Assembly: GCA_016200125.1 (NCBI GenBank)
Contig: JACQFK010000117.1
Span: 1 to 25,602, forward strand
Length of the DNA: 25,602 bases
DNA from: Planctomycetota bacterium
GTDB lineage: Bacteria; Planctomycetota; MHYJ01; JACPRB01
Reading direction: 5' to 3'
Part shown: positions 14,821 to 22,057 of the stretch, in pieces
Layout of the letters: each line of letters starts with the position of its first letter
Numbering within the stretch: position 1 is the stretch's first letter
The notes under the pieces: generated by a model
What the model saw: the letters and a program-made list of their open reading frames with translations, nothing else
What the model was told of the DNA's origin: nothing
Databases searched by the model: none
Made by a program: the position numbers and the translations under genes

Positions 14821-15986
14821 GGTCCCCTCCGTTCAATCTGCCTCCGCTTGGCCCGGAAGAGCCAGGCCATGCCGACCAGGAACACCCAAATCGGGATCAA
14901 GGCGAGCTTCTTCCAGCGCTCCGTCCGCTCCTGCCGGTCCAGCTGCAGGTCGACCTCCCCCAGCTCCGAGGAGATCGTCCCCGCCAGCGCGGCGACCTTC
15001 GCCTGGCTGAGCGCGTGCTGGAGCGGCGGCAACTGGAGGAGGGAGGTCTTGGCCTTCTCGAGGGCCAGCTGCTCGTCGTCCGTGAAGCGTCCGGCGCGCG
15101 CCGCCTGCGCCACCCGGTCGCTGGTCCGCGCGTAGTCCCCGCGGGTGCGGGCGATGAAGTCTTCGAGCAGCGTGAAGTTCTTCATCTCCTTGTCCGGCGC
15201 CTCGTGGCAGGGCGTGCAGCGTCCCATCATGGCCGGGACGGAGGTTACGATGCGGTGGTTGGCGTGGCAGACCACGCAGCCCTTGAAGCTCCCGTCCTTC
15301 GCGTAGAAGGCGTGCGGGCTCGTCTCGAACATCTCGACCTGCTTCACATGGCACTTCCCGCAGACGCGGCCCACTTCGGCGAAGCCCGGAGGCGAGGCGC
15401 CGTGGTTCCCGTGGCAGGTCGCGCAGTGGGGCGCCGCGGGGTCGCCCTTTCCGAGCAGCAGCTCCCCGTGGACGCCCGCGCGGTACTCGGTCTCCGCGGT
15501 CCAGGAGTGGCCGAGCTTTTCCATGAGCTCGCGGTTGCCGTGGCAGCGGCCGCAGGTGGCGGGGACCCGGGAGGCGTGCACGGGGCTGCGGGGATCGCGG
15601 GCCCTCAGGATCCCGTGGGCTCCATGGCAGTCCGTGCAGACGGCGGCCTGGAGGACGCCGCGCGCGAGGGCCTCGCCGTGCCTCGACGTCCGGTACTGGG
15701 CGAGCTGGTCGGTGGGGATGCCGAAGGGGTTCATCCGGCGCGTGTCGGCGTGACAGGTGCCGCACAGCGCGGGGAGGGCAGGGCGGGCGAGTGCGGTCTT
15801 GTAGTTCGGACCGTGGGCGCGATCCTTGTCGGTCTCTTTCGCGTTGCCCCCGTGGCAGTCGACGCAGGAGACGACCCGGGCGTGGGCGCCGGGCAGTTCC
15901 GCGTCCCGCGCCGCGGCGTGGCAGCCCGCGCAGCCCGCCGCCTGCTGAGGGGCGCAGGCCGCGGCCAGAACGAGCGCGATGAGCAC
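14817..15986 (-). CDS. Membrane-anchored nonahaem cytochrome c
   Basis: 389 residues from a GTG at 15986; a TAG in frame just upstream excludes a longer product, and GAGG sits about seven bases before it. There are nine CXXCH sites: CAGCH, CVDCH, CGTCH, CTDCH, CGRCH, CATCH, CGKCH, CVVCH and CTPCH, all before about residue 262. A helical, probably coiled-coil segment then leads to one C-terminal transmembrane helix (LALIPIWVFLVGMAWLF) and a basic tail. The signal is short and ends LAAAC, a possible lipobox. Pfam-like NapC or HAO signatures are not obvious. It sits where cytochrome c1 would be encoded and overlaps the Rieske gene by four bases, so it is probably the electron acceptor of the bc complex. 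Confidence 0.92.
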   Translation of the reverse strand: MLIALVLAAACAPQQAAGCAGCHAAARDAELPGAHARVVSCVDCHGGNAKETDKDRAHGPNYKTALARPALPALCGTCHADTRRMNPFGIPTDQLAQYRTSRHGEALARGVLQAAVCTDCHGAHGILRARDPRSPVHASRVPATCGRCHGNRELMEKLGHSWTAETEYRAGVHGELLLGKGDPAAPHCATCHGNHGASPPGFAEVGRVCGKCHVKQVEMFETSPHAFYAKDGSFKGCVVCHANHRIVTSVPAMMGRCTPCHEAPDKEMKNFTLLEDFIARTRGDYARTSDRVAQAARAGRFTDDEQLALEKAKTSLLQLPPLQHALSQAKVAALAGTISSELGEVDLQLDRQERTERWKKLALIPIWVFLVGMAWLFRAKRRQIERRGP

Positions 15987-16025
15987 GTTGAAGCCTCGCT
16001 AAGAAACGATTGCAAACCTGGTATT

Positions 16026-16137
16026 GGCCACAGAGTCACGGAGTCACAGAACAATCCTTTTGCATCACTCCCCCTGCCCCCCCCGGGGGGGAATGACGCA
16101 AATCTGATCTTCTCCGTGTCTCCGTGCCTCTGTGGCC
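16026..16137. repeat. 112-base imperfect palindrome (MITE/REP-like hairpin)
   Basis: The left arm starts GGCCACAGAGTCACGGAG and the right arm ends CTCCGTGCCTCTGTGGCC; they are near-perfect reverse complements. Pairing continues inward: TGCATCACTCCCC on the left matches GGGGAATGACGCA on the right, closing at a C-run/G-run centre near 16077-16090. It has no coding capacity and no clear flanking direct repeat. It lies in the 174-base gap between the small membrane-protein gene and the nonahaem gene, within an otherwise tightly packed operon. Similar GGCCACAGAG hairpins recur, as I recall, in genomes of several uncultured phyla. Confidence 0.8.
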
Positions 16138-16160
16138 GATCGGAGGTATTGCTCTGGGTT

Positions 16161-16415
16161 CTAAAGGACTCTCCGGCGCCGGAGATCGGCCAGGATCACC
16201 ACCACGTAGAGGATCATCGCGAGTCCGAAGGACCCCTGTCCGACGATCATGAACAGCGCGAACATCAGCGGCGTGGGCCACACGAAGTGGCCGATCGTCA
16301 CGATCAGCCCCAGCAGGGCGAAGACGCAGGCCGCCGTCACGAGGCCCGACAGCCGGCTCCGGCGCAGGCCGGGGCCGTGGCGGGGCAGGATGCCGGGCGG
16401 GGGCTCGGCGCTCAT
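16161..16415 (-). CDS. Small two-helix membrane protein
   Basis: 84 residues from the ATG at 16415, whose ATGA overlaps the stop of the tetrahaem gene. A Pro/Arg-rich N-terminus (MSAEPPPGILPRHGPGLRRS) precedes two predicted transmembrane helices: VTAACVFALLGLIVTIGHFV and LMFALFMIVGQGSFGLAMIL, the second running into VVVILADLRRRRVL. There are no cysteines for haem binding; one His lies in the first helix. I do not recognise the family. Translational coupling and the position between two cytochrome genes suggest a small accessory subunit of the membrane cytochrome complex. This is inference from context. Confidence 0.72.
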   Translation of the reverse strand: MSAEPPPGILPRHGPGLRRSRLSGLVTAACVFALLGLIVTIGHFVWPTPLMFALFMIVGQGSFGLAMILYVVVILADLRRRRVL

Positions 16416-17035
16416 TTCTTCTTCCTCGGATGGGGCGCCGCGTGGCATTCGAAGCAGGACAGCTCGCCGCTGATGATCTTGGGCTTCATCTCGCCGTCGA
16501 CGTGCTGGTCGATCTTCTGGTACTTCTTCGTGTCCTCGTGGCAGTGGAGGCAGGTCTCCGGGGGGAAGGGCCGCTTGATCTTGATCTCGGCCGGGACGCC
16601 CGTGATGTAGTAGTGGGTCACGTGCCCCAGGCCGCCGATCTTGGCCTGGATGTTCCCCGCCAGGCCGTAGCCGGTGTGGCAGGTGTAGCACTGGTCCTCG
16701 TTGATCCAGCGGCGCTGGAAGTGCTTCGCGGCCAGCGTGATGCTGTCCGGGTTCTTCATGTCGGCGACCCAGGGGTCCATGGTGTGGCACTGCACGCAGG
16801 ATTGCTTGGTGTTGTGGAAGCCGACGACGTTGCCCAGGAGCATCGTGATCGAGGGGAGCACGAAGAGCGCGATCAGGAGCATCCACTTGGCCGCGGGAAG
16901 GATCTTCCATCCCTTGCGATGCATCGCCACGCGGAGGAGCAGGGCCGCGGCGAGCAGGGCGATCGCGATGCCCGCGCCCGTGGCCCAGCGGATGACGTTG
17001 TCGAGGTCGCCGGAGAAGAGGCCCTCTCCGCGCAC
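16412..17035 (-). CDS. NapC/NrfH-like tetrahaem membrane cytochrome c
   Basis: 207 residues with a GTG start one base after the stop of the c554-like gene. There are four CXXCH sites: CVQCH, CYTCH, CLHCH and CFECH. The first reads CVQCHTM, matching the CXXCHxM first haem of NapC/NrfH/cM552 quinol dehydrogenases, where Met is an unusual axial ligand. Two hydrophobic helices precede it (about residues 20-36 and 50-68), while the classical family has one. It is expected to oxidise membrane quinol and hand electrons to periplasmic partners. Gene order and sizes recall the c554-cM552 pair of ammonia oxidisers. Basic residues end the chain (HPRKKK). Quinol oxidation is a family-based expectation. 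Confidence 0.88.
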   Translation of the reverse strand: MRGEGLFSGDLDNVIRWATGAGIAIALLAAALLLRVAMHRKGWKILPAAKWMLLIALFVLPSITMLLGNVVGFHNTKQSCVQCHTMDPWVADMKNPDSITLAAKHFQRRWINEDQCYTCHTGYGLAGNIQAKIGGLGHVTHYYITGVPAEIKIKRPFPPETCLHCHEDTKKYQKIDQHVDGEMKPKIISGELSCFECHAAPHPRKKK

Positions 17036-17036
17036 T

Positions 17037-17654
17037 TCACTTTCCCTCTGCGTGCTTGTGGTCGCAGGCGTGATCGGCCTTCATCTTCATGATCTCGTGC
17101 GTGTCCTTGCCGATCTTGTCCGCGAACTTGAATTCGGTGTAGCTCGGGCTCTTGGTATTGTGGCAGGTGACGCAGCCCTTCTCGTCCGGGTGGACGGCGC
17201 CGAGCTTGGCGATGTCCGCCCACTTGTACTCCTTGTTGTCCTTCTTGTAGGGCGAGGTCTTCTCGCCGGGTCCGTGGCAGGACTCGCAGCCGACGCCCTC
17301 CATCATCGCGGCCCGCTGCTTCTCCTCCTCGGTCCATTCCTTGCCGACCTCGGGATAGCCGCCGGGCTTGCCGTAGCCCGTCACGTGGCAGACCACGCAG
17401 CCGGCCTCCTTCGAGTAGTCCTTCGCCGGATCGAGCTTGGCCTTCGTCTTCGCCTCGAGGGCCTGGTTGGGCTTGAGCGAGTTCAAGGCCTGGGCCATCT
17501 TGGTCTTCTGCCAGGCGGCGTACTCCTTGAAGTGGCACTTCTGGCAGGACTTCGATCCGACGTATTTCGCGTCCTCGGCCCGCGGGCAGGCGGCGTCGGC
17601 TCCGGTGAAGGCCAGCGCGGCGACGGCCGCCATCAGCATCCACAGCTTCTTCAT
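17037..17654 (-). CDS. Cytochrome c554-like tetrahaem periplasmic protein
   Basis: 205 residues. The signal peptide MKKLWMLMAAVAALAFTGADA is followed by AKYVGSKSCQKCHFKEYAAW, typical of the cytochrome c554 family N-terminus. The four haem sites are CQKCH, CVVCH, CESCH and CVTCH; CESCHGPGEKTS is the usual third-haem context. The C-terminal CDHKH is not a haem motif. Length and haem number match c554, the four-electron carrier that serves hydroxylamine oxidoreductase in nitrifiers, but many members do other jobs. GGAGAG within the preceding gap gives a good ribosome binding site. It lies directly upstream of the NapC/NrfH-like gene, its likely redox partner, and 12 bases downstream of the octahaem gene. 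Confidence 0.9.
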   Translation of the reverse strand: MKKLWMLMAAVAALAFTGADAACPRAEDAKYVGSKSCQKCHFKEYAAWQKTKMAQALNSLKPNQALEAKTKAKLDPAKDYSKEAGCVVCHVTGYGKPGGYPEVGKEWTEEEKQRAAMMEGVGCESCHGPGEKTSPYKKDNKEYKWADIAKLGAVHPDEKGCVTCHNTKSPSYTEFKFADKIGKDTHEIMKMKADHACDHKHAEGK

Positions 17655-17666
17655 TCAAGACTCTCC

Positions 17667-20546
17667 TTAGAAGGGGACGAACGGCGCTCCGATCGTCGCG
17701 CCGGTCACCGCCTTATACGCCGACTGGAGCAAGTTTACCGCATATCCCGTGTTGTGGATGCCTTCGCTGAGGTCGTTGCCCACGAACGTCCAGTTGTAGG
17801 CGGCGCCGTAGAGCGCATCCAAGGTGGCCTTGTCCGCGGCCGAGAGGGTTGAGTAGGAGACGTCGGGATTCTCGCCCGAGCTGACGCCCGGCCCGGGGAA
17901 CGTGCGGACCAGGGCTCCCGCGGTGACGGTGTACTTGATGCGGCCGCTGCCCGGGGTCAGCGTCACGGGAACCGGCGTGATGGGGTTGAGCATGACGCCG
18001 ATCTTCACCTCGATGGCGGCCTTGAGCGCCAGGCGGAGTCCGGCGATCTCGTCCTGGACCGGCTCGACCAGCAGGTTGCCGTCGTAGTCGCCGCGCGCCA
18101 CGTCGTGGAAGTCCACCGCCGTGGTGTGGCACTGGGTGCAGGCGGCCACGTTGTACTTGGGCACGCTGGTCAGGCTCCAGGTCGTGGGCTGGACCGTGCC
18201 GAGGAAGGAGGTGAAGGGGCCGCTGGCCAGCAGGGAGACCTGTCGGGCGCCGTCCACGCTGTCGACGACGTAGCTGCCCGCATCCGAACCGTCGGCCAGC
18301 GTGAGGATGTCCCCCGTGTAGATCTTCTTCAGCAGCGAGAGCGAGGCGGAGGAATTCAGCGCGAACTTGCGGGTTCCGCCGGCGACCGTTGCGGCCCCCG
18401 CCGTGGCGTTGCTCGCGGCCACGCCGCCGTCCCCCTGCGCCATCATGAAGGTGTGGCCGCCCATCGCGTTGTAGCCGAGCTGCCCCTTCGCCGGCGAGAC
18501 GTCGTTGTGGCAGGTCAGGCACTGCCGGGCCTCGGACTTTCCGGGCACGATGAAGCGGGTCTTGTCCGCGTGCGGCGAGCTGGCGTAGGTCCAGCCGGCG
18601 AACTGGATCCCGTTGGTCGCCGAGAGCATCTCGGCCGCCGTCGAGTCGTGGGGCGCGCGCCGGACGTTCCAGTCGGGCGAGAAGGCGCGCGTGTCGGTGC
18701 GGCTCTGGTGGCACATGTAGCAGATCGCGGCCTCGCCGGCGAAGGCCGTCGCGTCGTTGCGGAACTTGACGTTGCCGTAGGCGCGGAGCTGGGGATCGGG
18801 ACCGGGCTGCGCGGGCCGGCCGACGGTCTTCTTGTGCGGCTCATGGCAGGACTGGCAGGTGTTGCTCCGCCGGTCCTCCAGGGGGAGCACCGGGCGGGCG
18901 ATGTTGCTCACGGCGAAGAGGACGGGATGGGGATCGACGCCCTCCTGGGCCCGCATCTCGACGACGTAGCCCTGCGCCGTGTGGCAGCCGTTGCAGCTGG
19001 CGCTGCCGCTGGCGGAAGTAAAGGCGACCGAAGTGGTCGAGCCGTGCGGGCTCGCCTCCCAGAGATCCTGCTTGCGGCTGTGGCAGCGGCCGCAGACGTT
19101 GGCGTCGTAGCTCTTCTTGATCATCGACGAATCGCCCGCGTGCTCGCTGCCCGGGCCGTGGCAGCTTTCGCACTGGACGTTCGACTTGCCCGCGGTCTTC
19201 GGGTGCTTGCGGACGAGCTCGTCCCAAGAGGTGCCCTTGAGGACGGCTCCCTCGGCCGCCGCCATCTCCGCCCAGCCGCCGTTGGGCTTCGAGGAGATGC
19301 GGCTCCATCCCACCGAGCGCGAGTCGATGGAGTAGTTCGATCCGAAGTTGAAGAAGTCGACCCAGCTGTTCTTCGCCTGGCTGGCCGCGAAGTAGGGGCT
19401 CGCCGGATCCAGGATCGTTTCGAGCATGTGCGCGTGGCCGGTCAGCTTCCAAGTGTCGGCGAAATTCGGGACCCAGGCGAGCTGGCCCGCATGGCAGGAG
19501 GCGCACTCGCCCTTGAAGGGGTCGGGCGTCGTCCCCGTCAGGTTGCCCACACCGACGTAAGTGCCGCAGGTGAGGTCGATGACCTTGATGGTCTCGTCGG
19601 CGGTCCCGTTGTTCTGGTCGACCGTGATCTGATAAACCCCGACCAGGTCCGGGACGAAGTAGACGTAGCGCTGGTCGGTCGTGACCAGGTTGTTCTTGTC
19701 GACCTTCTTGAACTGGATCGCGGTCCCGTTGGGCTTCACGCCCGCCCAGGTCCAGGTCGTAATAGTGACCGGGCTCGCGGGGGCGGACTTGGGGATCGTG
19801 CCGCCGCCGTTCAGGAAGACCGGCTCTCCGAGCGCCACGTTCTCGTTGGCGACGGAATCGGCGAAGGGACCGACGCTGAAGTTGACGTAGTCCTCGTCCG
19901 AGAGGAGCCCGTCGGTCACCTTGATCTTCAGCTGGAGCCGGCCCTGGGTCGTCCGCTCCATCAGGAGGATGGACGCGCGGTCGGGGAAATTCTGGAAGTC
20001 CGTGATGAGCGGGGCGGTATAGGTGAGCGCCAGGGTCGTCAGGCTCGTCACGCTGAGCCAGGGCTCCAGTCCCGTCCACAGGTAGGTCGGCGCGGTCGTC
20101 GTGCCGGTCACGATCGGGGTGATCGTGCCGCCCATCCCGTAGCCCACGAACCAGGTCTCCGGCGCGACGACCATGAAGGTCTTCACGCCCACGGTGACGC
20201 TCGCCGTGTCCGTGCCCTGCGCGCCGGTGACGGTCAGGCTGAAGGTCAGATCGCCGGGGGTGGCGGGCGCCGTGAAGGTCGGCGCGGCCGCGGTCGTCGA
20301 GGAGAGCGTGACCGCCGTGCCGGCCGTCTGCGCCCAGAGGTAGGTGAGCGGCGGCGCGGCGGGGACGGGATCGTAGCTTTTCGAGCCGTCCAGCGGGACC
20401 GCCACGGCGCTGACCAGGACTTTCTTGTTCTCCGGCACCACGGCGACGGGCTTCTGGGTGGCGGCCGCCGGGGGGGGGAAGCCGCTCTTGGATCCACCGC
20501 AGGCCGGAATGATCAAAACCGCCGCCAGCAGGAGAGCGCGTCTCAC
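17667..20546 (-). CDS. Large octahaem cytochrome lipoprotein with PKD/Ig-like domains
   Basis: 959 residues from the GTG at 20546, chosen because AGGGAGG lies five bases upstream. The signal RRALLLAAVLIIPACGG carries a lipobox (IPAC). Residues about 25-340 are beta-rich Ig/PKD-like repeats: the first has LDGSKSYDPVPAAPPLTYLW, the later ones similar TYLWTGLEPW and TTWTWAGVKPNG pieces. Residues about 345-805 hold eight haem sites: CASCH, CESCH, CGRCH, CNGCH, CQSCH, CYMCH, CLTCH and CTQCH. The C-terminal 150 residues have none. The architecture suits a surface-exposed lipoprotein, with adhesion-like domains extending a redox module from the outer membrane. It is the first gene of the operon, divergent from the barrel gene. 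The substrate or partner is unknown. Confidence 0.9.
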   Translation of the reverse strand: MRRALLLAAVLIIPACGGSKSGFPPPAAATQKPVAVVPENKKVLVSAVAVPLDGSKSYDPVPAAPPLTYLWAQTAGTAVTLSSTTAAAPTFTAPATPGDLTFSLTVTGAQGTDTASVTVGVKTFMVVAPETWFVGYGMGGTITPIVTGTTTAPTYLWTGLEPWLSVTSLTTLALTYTAPLITDFQNFPDRASILLMERTTQGRLQLKIKVTDGLLSDEDYVNFSVGPFADSVANENVALGEPVFLNGGGTIPKSAPASPVTITTWTWAGVKPNGTAIQFKKVDKNNLVTTDQRYVYFVPDLVGVYQITVDQNNGTADETIKVIDLTCGTYVGVGNLTGTTPDPFKGECASCHAGQLAWVPNFADTWKLTGHAHMLETILDPASPYFAASQAKNSWVDFFNFGSNYSIDSRSVGWSRISSKPNGGWAEMAAAEGAVLKGTSWDELVRKHPKTAGKSNVQCESCHGPGSEHAGDSSMIKKSYDANVCGRCHSRKQDLWEASPHGSTTSVAFTSASGSASCNGCHTAQGYVVEMRAQEGVDPHPVLFAVSNIARPVLPLEDRRSNTCQSCHEPHKKTVGRPAQPGPDPQLRAYGNVKFRNDATAFAGEAAICYMCHQSRTDTRAFSPDWNVRRAPHDSTAAEMLSATNGIQFAGWTYASSPHADKTRFIVPGKSEARQCLTCHNDVSPAKGQLGYNAMGGHTFMMAQGDGGVAASNATAGAATVAGGTRKFALNSSASLSLLKKIYTGDILTLADGSDAGSYVVDSVDGARQVSLLASGPFTSFLGTVQPTTWSLTSVPKYNVAACTQCHTTAVDFHDVARGDYDGNLLVEPVQDEIAGLRLALKAAIEVKIGVMLNPITPVPVTLTPGSGRIKYTVTAGALVRTFPGPGVSSGENPDVSYSTLSAADKATLDALYGAAYNWTFVGNDLSEGIHNTGYAVNLLQSAYKAVTGATIGAPFVPF

Positions 20547-20551
20547 GGTAA

Positions 20552-20558
20552 CCTCCCT
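20552..20558 (-). promoter_or_regulatory. Ribosome binding site deciding the octahaem start
   Basis: AGGGAGG on the minus strand ends five bases before the GTG at 20546. An in-frame ATG at 20564 lies upstream of this site, but it would put six residues before an already complete lipoprotein signal. The GTG is therefore preferred. Confidence 0.65.
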
Positions 20559-20591
20559 AGTCATAACACCTTAAGAGCTGCGCTTCCAATA

Positions 20592-20606
20592 GCAAAGGTC
20601 GAGCCA
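20592..20606 (-). promoter_or_regulatory. Sigma-54 (-24/-12) promoter for the cytochrome operon
   Basis: Minus-strand TGGCTC-GACCT-TTGC, followed by T, has one mismatch to consensus and canonical GG-N10-GC spacing. The predicted start is near 20580, 34 bases before the GTG. This leaves room for the AGGGAGG site and fits the chosen start. Confidence 0.66.
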
Positions 20607-20647
20607 GCGATCACCTGAAGCGGAGGCGGTCAACGGGTGCGGAATTT

Positions 20648-20673
20648 TTCAGGGTGAACAGTGAAATTACACT
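20648..20673. promoter_or_regulatory. AT-rich dyad cluster in the divergent cytochrome promoter region
   Basis: Two small inverted repeats lie side by side: TTCA-GGG-TGAA at 20648-20658 and AGTG-AAATTA-CACT at 20660-20673. They sit about 70-95 bases upstream of the predicted start of the cytochrome operon and about 60-85 bases before the barrel gene, inside the only AT-rich pocket of the area. Either may be an operator or activator site; the arms are short. Confidence 0.33.
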
Positions 20674-20731
20674 ATTCTCTGTATAAATGAAAGCTCCCAG
20701 GTCGGGCTTTCGAATTGCGTAGGGTTGTCCC

Positions 20732-22057
20732 GTGCTCAATATTCTCGCCCTCCTGCTCTGCCTTCAGGAAGCCTCCCCTCCGACGCCGCAGGAGCCGCCC
20801 CGGTCCAGCTCGGCCTCCTTCCTGGATCCCTTGCAGGGAATGATCCGGGTCAAGTACCGGTACCGGGCGACCTCCACCGAAAGCGACACGGATCTCTACG
20901 AGATCATCTCGTTGAACTACGGAAACGCCGCCAAGGATCCCGTCACGGCGGCCCTGACGGCGCGCCTGGCCGAGGACCTGGACGGAAACCGGAACGTCCA
21001 GGGCTACTATCCCTTCACTTCGCTCGACGACCGCTATCGAAGCTCCGCCACGCAGCGGCTCTACACGGCCTACATGGACTTCCGCCCGGCGGGCGACGAT
21101 GTGCAGCTCCGGGCGGGGAGGCAGCTCCTGGATGAATTTCCGGAGACCGTCCCCATGGACGGCGGGCTCGCCCGCCTGCAGGCCGGCGCGCACGTCGTCC
21201 TCTCGCTGTTCGGCGGGCTGCCGGTCAATTTGTTCGAATCGTCCCCCGCGGGCGACGCGATGTACGGAGCCTCGGCCGAGTGGGCGCCCGATCCGCAGCG
21301 CCGCGGACGCTATCGCGTGGAGTACCTTCACCTCCGCGACGAGAACATCCTCGGACTCCACCAGGACGATCTGGTCGGATTCACGATGGACGAAGGCTCG
21401 GGCCCCTTCACGTTCCATGCCCGCTACACGATGCTGGAGGGGAAAAGCCGCGACTTCAGGGGCCGCCTGACCGCGGCCGATCCGGAGGCCGAATTCCTCC
21501 TGCAGCTGCAGGGCACCTACGTGTTCCACCGGATCGAGGCGCTCTCCTATGCCCTGGATCCCTACGCGACCTTCCTGATGGACCTGCAGCCCTACGTCGA
21601 TCTTTCGCTGCGCGCGTCCAAGTCCTTCGGCGAGCCCCTCACGATCGACGCCTCCCTCACCTCGCGGCAGCTGGTCCGGAACGCCGCAGACACGACCTAC
21701 AACCACGAGTTCAAGAGGGTGGAGCTTTCACCGCTGCTCCGGAACTGGCCGCTGGAGGACGTCTCCTTCAGGGTCTCGGCGGACTACTGGAATTCCTCCG
21801 CGGACGATTTCTGGACCGTCGGAGGCGACGTCTCCTGGGAGTGCCGCCGCGACCTCGTGCTGAGCGCCGCGAGCTCCTACGCGCTCTACTCCATCGACGC
21901 CTTCAGCGGGGAGGAGCACGATCGCGTGCGGACCTGGTCCCTCTCCCTGAAGTGGAAGGTCTCCAAGGGATCGGTCATCGACGTGCGCTTCTCCCTGGAG
22001 CAGAACTCCATCGATACCTTCAGGATCTTCGAGGCCGGGTTCCGCCATGCGTTCTGA
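20732..22057 (+). CDS. Outer-membrane beta-barrel protein (putative porin of a cytochrome conduit)
   Basis: 441 residues with a GTG start. A short signal (LNILALLLCLQEA) precedes a Pro/Ser linker. The remainder alternates polar and hydrophobic or aromatic residues in strand-like blocks (GMIRVKYRYRATS, RLYTAYMDFRPAGDDVQLRAG, FTFHARYTMLEG, EFLLQLQGTYVFH, VSFRVSADYWNSS). The last residues, IFEAGFRHAF, end in the C-terminal Phe typical of barrels folded by BAM. There are no haem motifs. Its 3' end overlaps the 13-haem cytochrome gene by 11 bases. In MtrAB- and OmbB-type conduits a barrel sheathes a multihaem cytochrome, which suggests the same here, although this barrel is shorter than MtrB. I cannot assign a named family. 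Confidence 0.8.
   Translation: MLNILALLLCLQEASPPTPQEPPRSSSASFLDPLQGMIRVKYRYRATSTESDTDLYEIISLNYGNAAKDPVTAALTARLAEDLDGNRNVQGYYPFTSLDDRYRSSATQRLYTAYMDFRPAGDDVQLRAGRQLLDEFPETVPMDGGLARLQAGAHVVLSLFGGLPVNLFESSPAGDAMYGASAEWAPDPQRRGRYRVEYLHLRDENILGLHQDDLVGFTMDEGSGPFTFHARYTMLEGKSRDFRGRLTAADPEAEFLLQLQGTYVFHRIEALSYALDPYATFLMDLQPYVDLSLRASKSFGEPLTIDASLTSRQLVRNAADTTYNHEFKRVELSPLLRNWPLEDVSFRVSADYWNSSADDFWTVGGDVSWECRRDLVLSAASSYALYSIDAFSGEEHDRVRTWSLSLKWKVSKGSVIDVRFSLEQNSIDTFRIFEAGFRHAF

Noticed and set aside
17037..17100. CDHKH near the end of the c554-like protein as a fifth haem site
   Set aside because: The second cysteine is missing, so covalent c-haem attachment is not expected.
15330..18140. TGGCAC strings inside cytochrome genes
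   Set aside because: They are reverse complements or frames of CXXCH codons and lack TTGC at the right distance, so they are not promoters.
20547..20564. ATG at 20564 as the start of the octahaem protein
   Set aside because: A strong AGGGAGG lies downstream of it and in front of a GTG; the six extra residues are not needed for the signal peptide.
20704..20718. GGGCTT-TCGAA-TTGC before the barrel gene as a sixth sigma-54 promoter
   Set aside because: Spacing is right but three of ten consensus bases differ, and it would start transcription two bases before the GTG. It is too weak to list as a feature.
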